Source of the DNA: VXLM01 sp965242665 | Lineage (GTDB): Bacteria; Chloroflexota; Dehalococcoidia; Lucifugimonadales; VXLM01 | Assembly: GCA_965242665.1 (NCBI GenBank) | Contig: OZ251484.1 | Location: 1,550,001 to 1,614,000 of the forward strand | DNA length: 64,000 nucleotides | Direction: 5' to 3' | Shown here: piece after piece, positions 35,214 through 43,227 of the stretch | Numbering within the stretch: position 1 is the stretch's first letter | How the letters are laid out: the number at the start of each line of letters is the position of its first letter | The notes under the pieces: generated by a model | The model's input: only the letters and a program-made list of their open reading frames with translations | Database searches by the model: none | What the model was told of the DNA's origin: nothing | Position numbers and translations under genes: made by a program

Positions 35214-35286
35214 AACTATCGTGCTCCTTGTGTCTCATTCTAGATCTATTGTGCCACAATTACACCCACAAATCATCAGTACCGGC

Positions 35287-35703
35287 GGTTCCGTTTCCTA
35301 TTGCGGCATGACGGCTGGGGGACGGTGACTCTCCAAGGGGTGCGTCGAATCGCGCGACGGGAGATTCCCGCCTACGCGGGAATGACGTGGGAGGGTGTGG
35401 GTATGACGAGACCCGGCGGGAATGACGTGGGAGGGTGCGGGAATGACGAGACCCGGCGGGAATGACGTGGGAGGGTGCGGGAATGACGAGACCCAGCGAG
35501 AATGACACGCGGGCACATGGTGACTTGCGTGCAAGGATAGGAGATTCCCGCCTACGCGGGAATGACGGGATGGAGGCGGGAATGATGGGGGGAAGGACAA
35601 GGATAGTGCGGGTGAGGGTGGGAATGACTAGGGTGGGTGCGGGAATGACGGAGAGTTCAACCTGTTGCGGCCCGGGCGCAATCCATGCCGCAAAAGTAAA
35701 CGG
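35287..35703. repeat. Repeat element R3 with terminal inverted repeats and GGGAATGAC array
   Basis: The left end GGTTCCGTTTCCTATTGCGG and right end TGCCGCAAAAGTAAACGG (35686-35703) are imperfect inverted repeats. Between them are module C (GCATGACGGCTGGGGGACGG...), hairpins ATTCCCGC-CTAC-GCGGGAAT at 35367 and 35546, GGGAATGAC units of 20-22 bp, and a GCGGGCACATGGTGACTTGC segment also found in R4. It fills the gap between the defence trio and the LLM gene. Confidence 0.8.
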
Positions 35704-35733
35704 TAAGGCACCGTCGCGGGGAGGGTGCCGTGT

Positions 35734-36864
35734 TCATTTGAACATGGGGATGACTTCGCGGCCGAATAGGTCGATGGAGCGGAGGACTTTGTCGTGGGGG
35801 ATCGTGTCGGATTGCATGACCATGAGGACTTGGTCTGCGCCGCATTCTTGGTGTGCGCGGACGCCTGTTGCGCAGCTTTCGGGGTCGCCTGCGATGATGA
35901 TTCCGCGTTCTGCGAGCATGGCTGGTTCTAGTTTTTCCCAGATGGCGCGGGCGGCGGCGTCGGTGTCTAGGGATGCGCTTCCAATCAGGAAGTTGTCGAA
36001 CTCTCTTTGGAGATGGTCTGGGAGGCCGCCCCATGCTTCTAGGAGGTTTTTGTAAACGTCTCTGCGTCCTTGGACGTATGGGCGGTCGGGGCCGAAGAAT
36101 GATCGGATGGCTGCTGCGCCGAGGTTTTGGACGGCTTGGTTGTCTTCGTCGCAGTAGGCGATGGTGAAGTTTCCCCATTTGTCGTTGACTGCGGAGCCGG
36201 CGGGGGCTGCGTTTTGGATGTCTTTGCGGTATTGCTGGATGTGTTCGGTGTAGTTGGCTGGGGCTTCGGATGAGAAGGCCAGGACGCCGAGGCCTTTTTC
36301 TGCGGCGAGGGTGTATGTCTCTGGCTGCATGGCGGCGACCCAGATGGGGGGATGGGGTGATTGGAGGGGTTTGGGGTGGATGCGTCGCGGGGGGATGTTC
36401 CAGAATTTGCCTTTCCAATGGAATTCGCCGCGTTCTTGCCATATTCCGCATACGACGTCGAGGGCTTCGTCCCAGATGGCGCGGGTATCCCGCGGGTCGA
36501 TCTCGAAGCCTTGTTGTTCGTAGGAGTTGCTGCGTCCGGTGCCGAACTCGATTCGACCGTCCGAGAGGTGGTCTGCGGTCGCGACTTTTTCTGCGACGCG
36601 GATTGGGTGTTCGTGTGGGAGGACGACGACTCCGAATCCGAGTCGGATTCGCTTGGTAAGGCGTGAGAGCGCGCCGATGATGACTTCTGGGGCGGATGAC
36701 CCGGAGAATGTCGTGAGGAAGTGGTGTTCTACGAACCAGAGGTAGTCGAAGCCCATGCGGTCGGCCAAGACGCATTGTTCGATCGTTTCGTCGATCAATG
36801 CCTTTTCGTCGACTATTCCGTTCGGCGTCGGGCGCTGCATCTCATAGATGATTCCGAAGTCCAT
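35734..36864 (-). CDS. LLM-class (luciferase-like) flavin-dependent oxidoreductase
   Basis: A 376-residue luciferase-like monooxygenase. It begins MDFGIIYEMQRP and has the family landmarks LADRMGFDYLWFVEHHF, VVVLPHEHPIRVAEKVATAD, LSDGRIEFGTGRSNSYEQQ and PPIWVAAMQPET. The TIM barrel uses FMNH2 or F420; the partner reductase is not nearby. Such genes are abundant in SAR202-type genomes, where they are thought to attack recalcitrant organics (general knowledge, not shown here). The open frame extends into the repeats upstream, but ATG 36864 has AGGGGA 8 bases before it and is the true start. Confidence 0.9.
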   Translation of the reverse strand: MDFGIIYEMQRPTPNGIVDEKALIDETIEQCVLADRMGFDYLWFVEHHFLTTFSGSSAPEVIIGALSRLTKRIRLGFGVVVLPHEHPIRVAEKVATADHLSDGRIEFGTGRSNSYEQQGFEIDPRDTRAIWDEALDVVCGIWQERGEFHWKGKFWNIPPRRIHPKPLQSPHPPIWVAAMQPETYTLAAEKGLGVLAFSSEAPANYTEHIQQYRKDIQNAAPAGSAVNDKWGNFTIAYCDEDNQAVQNLGAAAIRSFFGPDRPYVQGRRDVYKNLLEAWGGLPDHLQREFDNFLIGSASLDTDAAARAIWEKLEPAMLAERGIIIAGDPESCATGVRAHQECGADQVLMVMQSDTIPHDKVLRSIDLFGREVIPMFK

Positions 36865-36948
36865 ACGGCATTCCCCTGGGCTTGTCGGTGTGCTGTCGTC
36901 GTGCATCGTATAGACGGCGGGCGGGTCTGTCAATTGGGCGTGCGGAGG

Positions 36949-37925
36949 GGTTCCGTTCGGTGCGTTGGCGTGACGGCTAGGGGACGGTGACTTCATGCGA
37001 TACCTCCAATCCGCTGGGGTCTGGGTGGAATCCATGCCGAGGGAAGGGAACGGACCGCGCGTGGGCACGAGGATTCCCGCCTTCGCGGGAATGACGTGGG
37101 TGAGGACGGGAATGACACGCGGGCACATGGCGACTTGCGCGCAAGGATAGGAGATTCCCGCCTTCGCGGGAATGACGTGGGTGAGGACGGGAATGACACG
37201 CGGGCACATGGCGACTTGCGCGCAAGGATAGGAGATTCCCGCCTTCGCGGGAATGACGTGGGTGAGGACGGGAATGACACGCGGGCACATGGCGACTTGC
37301 GCGCAAGGATAGGAGATTCCCGCCTTCGCGGGAATGACGTGGGTGAGGACGGGAATGACGGAAGGGGACGCCTCGCGGGAATGACGAGGGGGAGAGACGC
37401 CTCGCGGGAATGACGAGGGGGAGAGACGCCTCGCGGGAATGACGGGAGGGGATGCCTCGCGCGCGGGCGCGCGCGAATTAGGGTACGCGCGCACACGAGT
37501 TTCTGTCGGATTTTGTCGGATTCTGTCGAATTTTGCCGACGGCGAGCTGGGGCATTGCAGATCGTGGATTGCGGATTGATGGTTGGGGATTGCAAGATGT
37601 CTCCTTGGGCTGCGGTTTGGCTGGAGTGGCCATGGATCTAGGATAGTACGTGAGTTCTGTTTTGTCAAATGCGCGACGGTTGGTTCGATGTGGCTGCGTA
37701 GGCGTGGCTATGGATGCGGGGCGGGGTGGATTCCCGCCTTCGCGGGAATGACGTGGGAGGGTGTGGGAATGATGGGGGGAGGACAGGGATGATGCGAGGG
37801 AGGGTGGGATAGTGCGGGTGGGTGTGGGAATGATGGGGGGAGGACAGGGATGATGCGAGGGAGGGCGGGATAGTGCGGGTGGGTGTGGGAATGACGGGGG
37901 TGTGGGATGATGCGGGTGAGGGTGG
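36949..37925. repeat. Repeat element R4: modules A-C, 81-bp tandem array and GGGAATGAC arrays
   Basis: It starts GGTTCCGTTCGGTGCGTTGG and then carries module C. An 81-bp unit (hairpin ATTCCCGC-CTTC-GCGGGAAT, GACGTGGGTGAGGACGGGAA, GCGGGCACATGGCGACTTGC, GCAAGGATAGGAG) begins at 37073, 37154, 37235 and 37316. After it come three 29-bp units (GGGAATGACGAGGGGGAGAG...), module B at 37455-37545, module A on the minus strand (AAGGAGA at 37606-37600, TATCCT and TTGACA at 37668-37640), another hairpin at 37733 and a further GGGAATGAC/ATG array to about 37925. No second inverted end was found. Confidence 0.75.
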
Positions 37926-38033
37926 GGATGGGGCTGATGCAGGCAGCGACACTTTGGGGGGTATGCTGGCGGCCGCATCCGTGGGTGGATGTGGCCGCCT
38001 CCTGTGGAATGGCGCGGCGCCGTCGTGCGGCTA

Positions 38034-38477
38034 CTATTGCTTCACGGTGATCGGCAGGCTTCGCGCCTTCTTCGACTCTTGCTTGGGGAACGAGATGCTC
38101 AGTACGCCGTTTTGGTAGGTCGATTCGGCCTTGTCGGTGTCCACGGTTTCCGGCAGGCGCACGGAGCGGTGGAATGCTCCGGCTCTGCGTTCTCGCAGGT
38201 AGTAGCGCGCGTCTTTCTGTTCCGTGTCCGCGCAGGTCTCGCCTTTGATCGTCAGGACGCCGTCATCGACGGTGGCGCTGATGTTCTCGGCGTCGATGCC
38301 CGGAATCGATGCGTCGACCGTGATGGTGTCGCCGTCCTGCCGAACGTCGATTGGGACGGCCCACCCTTCGGGGGCGGCCTCTGCGCCGCTGGGTCCGGAG
38401 TAGCCTCTCCACAACCTGTTCATCATGTCGTCCATTCGTCGAAGCTCCGACATGGGATCCCGTCTCTGTAGTACCAT
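38034..38477 (-). CDS. Hsp20/alpha-crystallin small heat-shock protein
   Basis: A 147-residue small heat-shock protein, an ATP-independent holdase. It begins MVLQRRDPMSELRRMDDMMN. The alpha-crystallin domain is seen as VPIDVRQDGDTITVDASIPG, then GVLTIKGE, and GAFHRSVRLPETVD followed by AESTYQNGVLSISFPK (the G-V-L motif). It is divergently transcribed from dnaJ-hspR, so it is probably in the same heat-shock regulon. A promoter is visible upstream. Confidence 0.95.
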   Translation of the reverse strand: MVLQRRDPMSELRRMDDMMNRLWRGYSGPSGAEAAPEGWAVPIDVRQDGDTITVDASIPGIDAENISATVDDGVLTIKGETCADTEQKDARYYLRERRAGAFHRSVRLPETVDTDKAESTYQNGVLSISFPKQESKKARSLPITVKQ

Positions 38478-38539
38478 CGTTCAAGCCTCCTTCTTGATTT
38501 CCGGTTTGTAGTTGTTCTGTTTGGTTCACTGCATGATAT

Positions 38540-38569
38540 AGTATAACCATACGGATATTGGTTTGTCAA
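38540..38569 (-). promoter_or_regulatory. Sigma-70 promoter of hsp20
   Basis: On the minus strand, TTGACA (38569-38564), 18 bases, TATACT (38545-38540), about 63 bases before the hsp20 ATG. No clear HAIR or CIRCE inverted repeat was found in this 240-base divergent region. Confidence 0.6.
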
Positions 38570-38618
38570 GAGAGTTATAGTAATCACTTCAATTATGCAA
38601 GAACGGACGGTGTAGATG

Positions 38619-38627
38619 TGGTATCAT
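38619..38627 (+). promoter_or_regulatory. Extended -10 promoter of dnaJ-hspR
   Basis: TGGTATCAT (TG-n-TATCAT) lies about 92 bases before the dnaJ ATG. No matching -35 is visible. Confidence 0.45.
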
Positions 38628-38718
38628 GGCGGTGAGGGAGGATGGCTGCGCGCAGGAGCGCGGGCTTGCGCCGTCTGGAGCGGCGGCCCTGGTTCGTCGA
38701 GTGTAGGCGGCGGAGAAG

Positions 38719-39603
38719 ATGGCAGTACGAAATACGAAGAGCTATTATGAAATACTGGGGGTGGGCAAGACCGCCACGGACAAGGATATCCGTCAGGCGT
38801 ACCGGCGTCTTGCGCGCAAGTACCACCCTGATTTGAATCCGGGCGACGCAAGCGCGGAGGCCAAGTTCAAGGAGATCAACGAGGCCAACGAAGTCTTGTC
38901 GGACGCGGAGAGCCGCAAGAAGTACGACCGCTATGGAGACGATTGGAAGCGGGCGGACGAGATCGAGTCGCGCGGCGGTCCGGGCGGTTCCGGAGGGGGC
39001 CGGACATGGCAGAGCAGCGATTTCGACTATGACTTGTTCGACGGATTCGACGATCTCATCGGGGGGGGCGGACACCGCGGGGAGGAGAGGCCGCCGAGTC
39101 CGCAGCGTTTGGAGCTGGACATCGAGGTCAGTTTGGAGGAGGCGTATCTCGGCTCCAAACGCACTGTGACTATCACGCAGGGGGGGCGAGACCGCCGCAT
39201 CGAGGTGGATATTCCTCAGGGGGTGGACACTGGATCGGTCGTGAGGGTCACGCCTGCGGCCGACCAGGACCTCCGCATGAAGATAACAGTGGCGCAGCAT
39301 CCCCGATTCCAACGGAGCGGGAGCGACTTGTATTTGGACGTTGCAGCGCCGATCGACGATGCGGCGTTGGGGGGGGATGTGGAAGTCGCCACCATGAACG
39401 GCAAGGTGCAGTTGAAGCTGCCCGAGGGGAGCCAGAACGGGCAGAAGATTCGACTTAGGGGCAAGGGGATGCCCAAGCTTGGCGAGCCTGGTGAGAAGGG
39501 CGATCTCTTCGTCGTAGTCCGTCCTCGCTTGCCTGAGAGGATCGGGGAAGGGGAGCGGGAAGCATTCGAGCGGCTGCGGAGACTTCGCACCGGGCGAAGG
39601 TGA
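38719..39603 (+). CDS. dnaJ: DnaJ/CbpA-type co-chaperone (J domain, no zinc finger)
   Basis: A 294-residue DnaJ-like protein that stimulates DnaK ATPase. Residues 1-70 form the J domain with the essential HPD (KYHPDLNPGDASAEAKFKEI). A G-rich linker with a short F-region-like YDLFDGFDD follows, and then two C-terminal substrate-binding domains (LEEAYLGSKRTVTI, and KVQLKLPEGSQNGQKIRLRG near residue 235). No CxxCxGxG zinc repeats, so type B/CbpA. GGAG precedes the ATG. Overlaps the next gene, hspR, by four bases (GTGA). Confidence 0.9.
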   Translation: MAVRNTKSYYEILGVGKTATDKDIRQAYRRLARKYHPDLNPGDASAEAKFKEINEANEVLSDAESRKKYDRYGDDWKRADEIESRGGPGGSGGGRTWQSSDFDYDLFDGFDDLIGGGGHRGEERPPSPQRLELDIEVSLEEAYLGSKRTVTITQGGRDRRIEVDIPQGVDTGSVVRVTPAADQDLRMKITVAQHPRFQRSGSDLYLDVAAPIDDAALGGDVEVATMNGKVQLKLPEGSQNGQKIRLRGKGMPKLGEPGEKGDLFVVVRPRLPERIGEGEREAFERLRRLRTGRR

Positions 39604-39956
39604 AACCAGTGACGATGGAAGACATGGTTGGGTACGATGAGCCTTGCTTCGTCATTAGCGTGGCGGCTCGGATCGTGGGCGTCCAAACCCAGACTCTGCG
39701 GTACTACGAGCGGATAGGCCTCGTGCGGCCACGCCGCACGTCTGGCAATCAGCGCATGTACTCTCGCCGGGAAGTCGAGCGTGTACAGCGCATCCGCAGT
39801 CTGATGGACGATCTTGGCGTGAACCTCGCCGGGGTCGAGGTGGTCATCAAGCTCTTGGACAAGCTTCAGCAGGCCGAGGAAGAAAAGAAGGAATTGGCGG
39901 CGCGAGTGCAAGCGCTCGAACGTCGGTTGCATGCGGTTGCACGGCGGCCGGGCTAA
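39600..39956 (+). CDS. hspR: HspR-like MerR-family heat-shock regulator
   Basis: A 118-residue MerR-type DNA-binding protein. The helix-turn-helix is clear: FVISVAARIVGVQTQTLRYY, ERIGLVRPRR, then NQRMYSRREVERVQRI and a GVNLAGVEVVIKLL segment typical of HspR, followed by a coiled coil to the C-terminus. HspR represses the dnaK/clpB regulon at normal temperature and is commonly downstream of dnaJ or cbpA, as here (four-base overlap). The regulator probably controls its own operon and hsp20; no operator was identified. Confidence 0.85.
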   Translation: MKPVTMEDMVGYDEPCFVISVAARIVGVQTQTLRYYERIGLVRPRRTSGNQRMYSRREVERVQRIRSLMDDLGVNLAGVEVVIKLLDKLQQAEEEKKELAARVQALERRLHAVARRPG

Positions 39957-40067
39957 CGCACGGGGGCCGAAGGGGTTTCGTGTGGGTGCGGGGTGGGCGG
40001 AGGCCGGGGTTCCGGGGCTGCGCCGGATGTCGCTGGTTTGGTGGCTGTTCCAACGGCGGGCGAATCG

Positions 40068-40076
40068 TGATATACT
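40068..40076 (+). promoter_or_regulatory. Extended -10 promoter of moeB, leaderless
   Basis: TGATATACT at 40068-40076 with a fair -35 (TTCCAA, 40048). Counting seven bases from the end of the -10 puts the transcript start exactly at 40083, the G of the GTG start codon. No ribosome site precedes the GTG. Confidence 0.6.
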
Positions 40077-40082
40077 ATCTTT

Positions 40083-40916
40083 GTGATTACAGAATCCAGA
40101 GTACGGACACTAACCCCTTACCAGGTGCAGCGCTACAGCCGGCATATCATCATGCCGCAGGTGGGCAGCGCCGGGCAGCGTGCGCTTTTGAACTCCAGGG
40201 TGCTCGTCGTCGGAGCGGGAGGGCTGGGGTCTCCGATTGCGTTGTACTTGGCGTTGGCCGGGGTGGGCACCATCGGGATCATCGATTTCGATACCGTAGA
40301 CATCACCAATCTCCAGCGGCAGATACTCCATCGCAACGACGACGTCGGACGGCCGAAGGTCGAGTCTGCGCGCGATACTATCTTGGCGTACAACCCTGAT
40401 GTAAACGTCATTGCTCATGATGGGGCGCTCGACTCCGAGAACGCCATGGGCATCTTCGCAGGCTACGATGTCATCGTGAGCGGCGCCGACAACTTCGCTG
40501 TGCGGTATCTCATCAACGACGCCGCGTATCTCAGCGGCAAGCCGTTGGTGGACGGCAGCGTGCTCATCTTCGACGGGCGCGCTACGGTCTATCAACCGGG
40601 GCATGGCTGCTATCGCTGCGTCTTTCCAGACCCGCCTCCTCCGGGCGAGGTTCCGAACTGCGCGGAGGCCGGCGTCCTGGGGATGATGCCGGGGTTGGTC
40701 GGCGCCATCCAAGCAACGGAAACGGTCAAGCTAATCGTCGGCATCGGAGAGCCTCTGATTGGGCGGCTGATGATGATCGACGGGCTGAACATGGAATTTC
40801 GAGAATTGAAGATTCGGCGGAATCCCGATTGCCCTCTCTGCGGAGACAACCCCACTGTGACGGAGCCGATCGACTACGAGATATTTTGCGGGGTTTCTGT
40901 AACCGGCGAAGGATAG
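40083..40916 (+). CDS. moeB: MoeB/ThiF-type adenylyltransferase (sulfur-carrier activating)
   Basis: A 277-residue E1-like enzyme that adenylates the C-terminus of a small sulfur carrier (MoaD/ThiS) in molybdopterin or thiamine synthesis. It has RYSRHIIMPQVG, the nucleotide-binding VLVVGAGGLGSPIALYLALAG, the Asp-containing DFDTVDITNLQRQIL and the arginine NDDVGRPK. It also has zinc-binding pairs CYRC and CPLC, and the family loop PDPPPPGEVPNCAEAGVLG. The GTG start at 40083 follows a TATACT box so closely that a leaderless mRNA is predicted. It is followed by a rhodanese-like sulfurtransferase, which could deliver sulfur to the same carrier. Confidence 0.9.
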   Translation: MITESRVRTLTPYQVQRYSRHIIMPQVGSAGQRALLNSRVLVVGAGGLGSPIALYLALAGVGTIGIIDFDTVDITNLQRQILHRNDDVGRPKVESARDTILAYNPDVNVIAHDGALDSENAMGIFAGYDVIVSGADNFAVRYLINDAAYLSGKPLVDGSVLIFDGRATVYQPGHGCYRCVFPDPPPPGEVPNCAEAGVLGMMPGLVGAIQATETVKLIVGIGEPLIGRLMMIDGLNMEFRELKIRRNPDCPLCGDNPTVTEPIDYEIFCGVSVTGEG

Positions 40917-41004
40917 GAACCCAGCATTCGGACTGCTGACATCCAAGAAACTTGGACAATCCAAACGGAGACGCAACCTGCAACACATGAAGGAGGAGAA
41001 TAGG

Positions 41005-41856
41005 GTGACATCACAAGCGGCGCATCCGGAATCAATCGTCGAGACCGACTGGGCGGCGAGACACGCGGGCGACGACAACGTCGTCTTGGTCGAGGTGGAC
41101 GTGGACACCGCGGCCTACGAACAAGGGCATATCCCCGGCGCAGTGGGATGGAATTGGACGACCCAGCTCAATGACACTGTGACTCGGGACATTCTGAGCA
41201 AGGAACAGATGGAGTGTTTGCTTGGGGAGTCGGGCATCACTCCGGAGACGACGGTCATACTCTACGGCGACAACAACAATTGGTTCGCGACGTATGCCTT
41301 TTGGCAGCTCAAGATATACGGGCACCGGGACGCGCGCGTCATGAACGGCGGGCGAATTAAGTGGATCAAGGAAGGTCGCGACATTACGACCGACCCGCCC
41401 GATGTCACGCCGACGTCCTACACGGCCAAGGATCCGGATATGAGCATCCGCGCGACTCGGGACGAGATGCTCAGGATCGCATCGGGGGAGGCGTGCGTGG
41501 ATATGGTGGACGTGCGCGCGCCCGCAGAGTTCAGCGGCGAGCTGCTGGCTCCGGCGAATCTCCCGCAGGAGGGTTCGCAGCGCGGCGGGCATATTCCGGG
41601 GGCGACGAACATCCCCTGGCTGACCGCAGTGAACGAGGAGGACGGCGCGTTCAAGTCCATCGACGATCTGAAGGCGGCCTACGAGGGCAAGGGAATCACC
41701 GGCAACGGGGAGACCGTGGCCTACTGCAGGATCGGCGAACGATCCTCGCATACGTGGTTCGTACTGACCCAGCTGCTCGGCTATGACAACGTCAAGAACT
41801 ACGACGGCTCCTGGACGGAGTACGGGAGCATCGTGGGAGCGCCGATCGAGAAGTAG
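41005..41856 (+). CDS. Rhodanese-type sulfurtransferase (thiosulfate/3-mercaptopyruvate)
   Basis: A 283-residue protein of two rhodanese domains. The first (residues 15-130, LVEVDVDTAAYEQGHIPGAV) is inactive; the second carries the active-site loop ETVAYCRIGERSSHTW (Cys in C-R-I-G-E-R). It moves a sulfane sulfur from thiosulfate or mercaptopyruvate to an acceptor such as the MoeB-activated carrier. ATG 40987 is in frame, but GTG 41005 has a strong AAGGAGG at the right distance, so I prefer the GTG. Immediately downstream of moeB. Confidence 0.9.
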   Translation: MTSQAAHPESIVETDWAARHAGDDNVVLVEVDVDTAAYEQGHIPGAVGWNWTTQLNDTVTRDILSKEQMECLLGESGITPETTVILYGDNNNWFATYAFWQLKIYGHRDARVMNGGRIKWIKEGRDITTDPPDVTPTSYTAKDPDMSIRATRDEMLRIASGEACVDMVDVRAPAEFSGELLAPANLPQEGSQRGGHIPGATNIPWLTAVNEEDGAFKSIDDLKAAYEGKGITGNGETVAYCRIGERSSHTWFVLTQLLGYDNVKNYDGSWTEYGSIVGAPIEK

Positions 41857-41915
41857 GGGGCGGACGGCAGCGCGCGCTGCCTATTCGCTTCAGGGGAGAA
41901 CTGGCGCCGGAAGTG

Positions 41916-41943
41916 TTGACAAATGTCACCGGCTTCAGATACC
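41916..41943 (+). promoter_or_regulatory. Predicted promoter of the candidate small RNA
   Basis: TTGACA at 41916-41921 and GATACC at 41938-41943 (16-base spacer). The -10 is imperfect. The predicted start is near 41950. Confidence 0.45.
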
Positions 41944-41949
41944 CTCTTC

Positions 41950-42108
41950 ATATAGGGAATCGGTGCGTTGCCTAGTCCGCAACTCCGAGGATCATCAAGA
42001 GCGGAGATTTGTGTCCCTAACGGGTTCCAAGCTCCGCACACTGGGGTCGCCGATTTCCTGACTGCCAGATGCAGACGCCCAGGTTGCATAGCCTGGGCGT
42101 CTTCTTTT
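41950..42108 (+). ncRNA. Candidate structured small RNA, function unknown
   Basis: A stand-alone transcription unit between the sulfurtransferase gene and repeat R5. AGGGAATCGGTG (41954-41965) pairs with CGCCGATTTCCT (42048-42059) over 12 bp (one G-T near the closing end, one further in), closing a 106-base domain. Inside are GTTGC/GCAAC (41967-41983) and a longer hairpin GCGGAG...CTCCGC (42001-42037), which competes with CTCCG at 41983. A promoter precedes it and an intrinsic terminator follows. It does not match 5S, 6S, SRP or RNase P signatures, and no gene follows that a riboswitch could control. It is a prediction. Confidence 0.55.
42073..42108 (+). terminator. Intrinsic (Rho-independent) terminator
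   Basis: AGACGCCCAGG at 42073-42083 pairs perfectly with CCTGGGCGTCT at 42092-42102 across an 8-base loop, followed by TTCTTTT. It ends the candidate small RNA, or alternatively read-through from the sulfurtransferase gene. Confidence 0.8.
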
Positions 42109-42284
42109 ACAGATCCTCGAACAGATTACCGCGGGGGGTTGCCCCGCATCGTAGATCCACTCCGGTCATTCCCGCGCGACTCTCGGCATCGCAGTCATCC
42201 GCGCCATTCCGGCGAAGGCGGGAGCCCTGCGTCACGCCTGTCGCACATTCCATAGGGGTCGCGCAATACGGCGAAGCGTGCCCT

Positions 42285-42701
42285 GGTTCCGTTTACTTTT
42301 GCGGCATGACGGCTGGGGGACGGCAACTCTCCAAGCGGTGCGTCTAATCGCGCAACGGGAGATTCCCGCCTACGCGGGAATGACGTGGGTGTGTGGGAAT
42401 GACGTGGGTGTGTGGGAATGACGTGGGTGTGTGCGGGAATGACGTGGGTGTGTGCGGGAATGACGTGGGTGTGTGGGAATGACGTGGGTGTGTGCGGGAA
42501 TGACGTGGGTGTGTGGGAATGACGTGGGTGTGTGCGGGAATGACGTGGGTGTGTGCGGGAATGACGTGGGTGTGTGCGGGAATGACGGGATGGGTGTGGG
42601 AATGACGGGGGAGGGTGTGGGAATGACGGGATGGGTGTGGGAATGACGGGGAGTCCAACCTGTTGCGGCCGGGGCGCAATCTGTGCCGCAAAAGTAAGCG
42701 G
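42285..42701. repeat. Repeat element R5: 417-bp, perfect-looking terminal inverted repeats
   Basis: The left end CCGTTTACTTTTGCGGCA (42289-42306) and right end TGCCGCAAAAGTAAGCGG (42684-42701) are inverted with one mismatch. Between them are module C, the hairpin ATTCCCGC-CTAC-GCGGGAAT at about 42363, about 12 GGGAATGACGTGGGTGTGTG units of 18-21 bp, and module D (CAACCTGTTGCGGCCGGGGC). No coding capacity, so MITE-like. Its right end is 40 bp from the tmRNA promoter. Confidence 0.8.
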
Positions 42702-42740
42702 TACGGGCAAAATCGATCGGAATCTGGGTGCCGGAGGGGG

Positions 42741-42769
42741 TTGCATTCTGCGGGCGGAGGCGCTATAGT
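42741..42769 (+). promoter_or_regulatory. Sigma-70 promoter of ssrA
   Basis: TTGCAT at 42741-42746, 17 bases, TATAGT at 42764-42769. Transcription would start near 42776, about 15 bases before the mature tmRNA 5' end. Confidence 0.75.
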
Positions 42770-42790
42770 GGATTTTAGACGCACACCCGT

Positions 42791-43147
42791 GGGGACGCGC
42801 GGCTTCGACAGGGGAGGCCACTGCGGGACTGCAGGCCGGGGATGCCGTCAATCCCCGAAACAACGGCGGCAAACAAATAACTGGCAAGCAAGAGCTAGCC
42901 CTAGCCGCGTAAGCGCGGCTACGTTCATCGGTTTCCGCTCCTCGACGGGGCCGAATGAGCGCCGACTTTCGAGGTGCTGTCCGACCGACGCCGATAGGAA
43001 GGGCAAAAGATTCATCGGCTGGCCACGACGACGGACGATGCCGGTTCGGACGGTCGGAGGCGAGAAGCAAATACCGGCTAAGCCTGTAGAGGTCCTAGTT
43101 CAGGGGCTCTTCTGGACGGGGAGTTCGACCCTCCCCCGTCTCCACCA
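42791..43147 (+). ncRNA. ssrA: Transfer-messenger RNA (tmRNA)
   Basis: Rescues stalled ribosomes. The 5' end GGGGACG pairs with 3' CGTCTCC before the CCA (43145-43147), with the G-U at the third acceptor pair that AlaRS needs; CGGCTTCGACAGG and GAGTTCGACCC are the T-arm-like regions. The tag frame ends GAGCTAGCCCTAGCCGCGTAA, with the stop TAA in the loop of a perfect hairpin (TAGCCGCG/CGCGGCTA). It encodes ...GKQITGKQELALAA, so the resume codon is a Gly GGC (42868 or 42865) rather than the usual Ala. One-piece, with encoded CCA. Confidence 0.97.
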
Positions 43148-43186
43148 ACCACGTCTATGATTTCCCCGTCCGTTTCGCGGAGTGGC

Positions 43187-43212
43187 GCTGCGCCGCCGTG
43201 CGGCGGCGCAGC
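43187..43212. terminator. 11-bp hairpin between convergent ssrA and DUF4389 gene
   Basis: GCTGCGCCGCC and GGCGGCGCAGC form a perfect 11-bp stem with a GTGC loop in the 80 bases separating convergent transcripts. No T-run follows; it probably serves as a bidirectional stop. Confidence 0.55.
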
Positions 43213-43227
43213 CGAGAGATCCGGCGG

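Noticed and set aside
38478..38718. HAIR or CIRCE operator between hsp20 and dnaJ-hspR
   Set aside because: No CTTGAGT-N7-ACTCAAG or TTAGCACTC-N9-GAGTGCTAA inverted repeat seen.
41950..42108. 6S RNA or a riboswitch
   Set aside because: No large central bubble flanked by long helices, no downstream gene, and no ligand-class motif recognised.
42868..42880. tmRNA tag starting with GCA AAC
   Set aside because: That frame hits TAA after three codons; only the GGC frame ends at the loop stop codon.
43201..43227. tRNA-like element after tmRNA
   Set aside because: The GC-rich stem is a simple 11-bp hairpin without cloverleaf arms.
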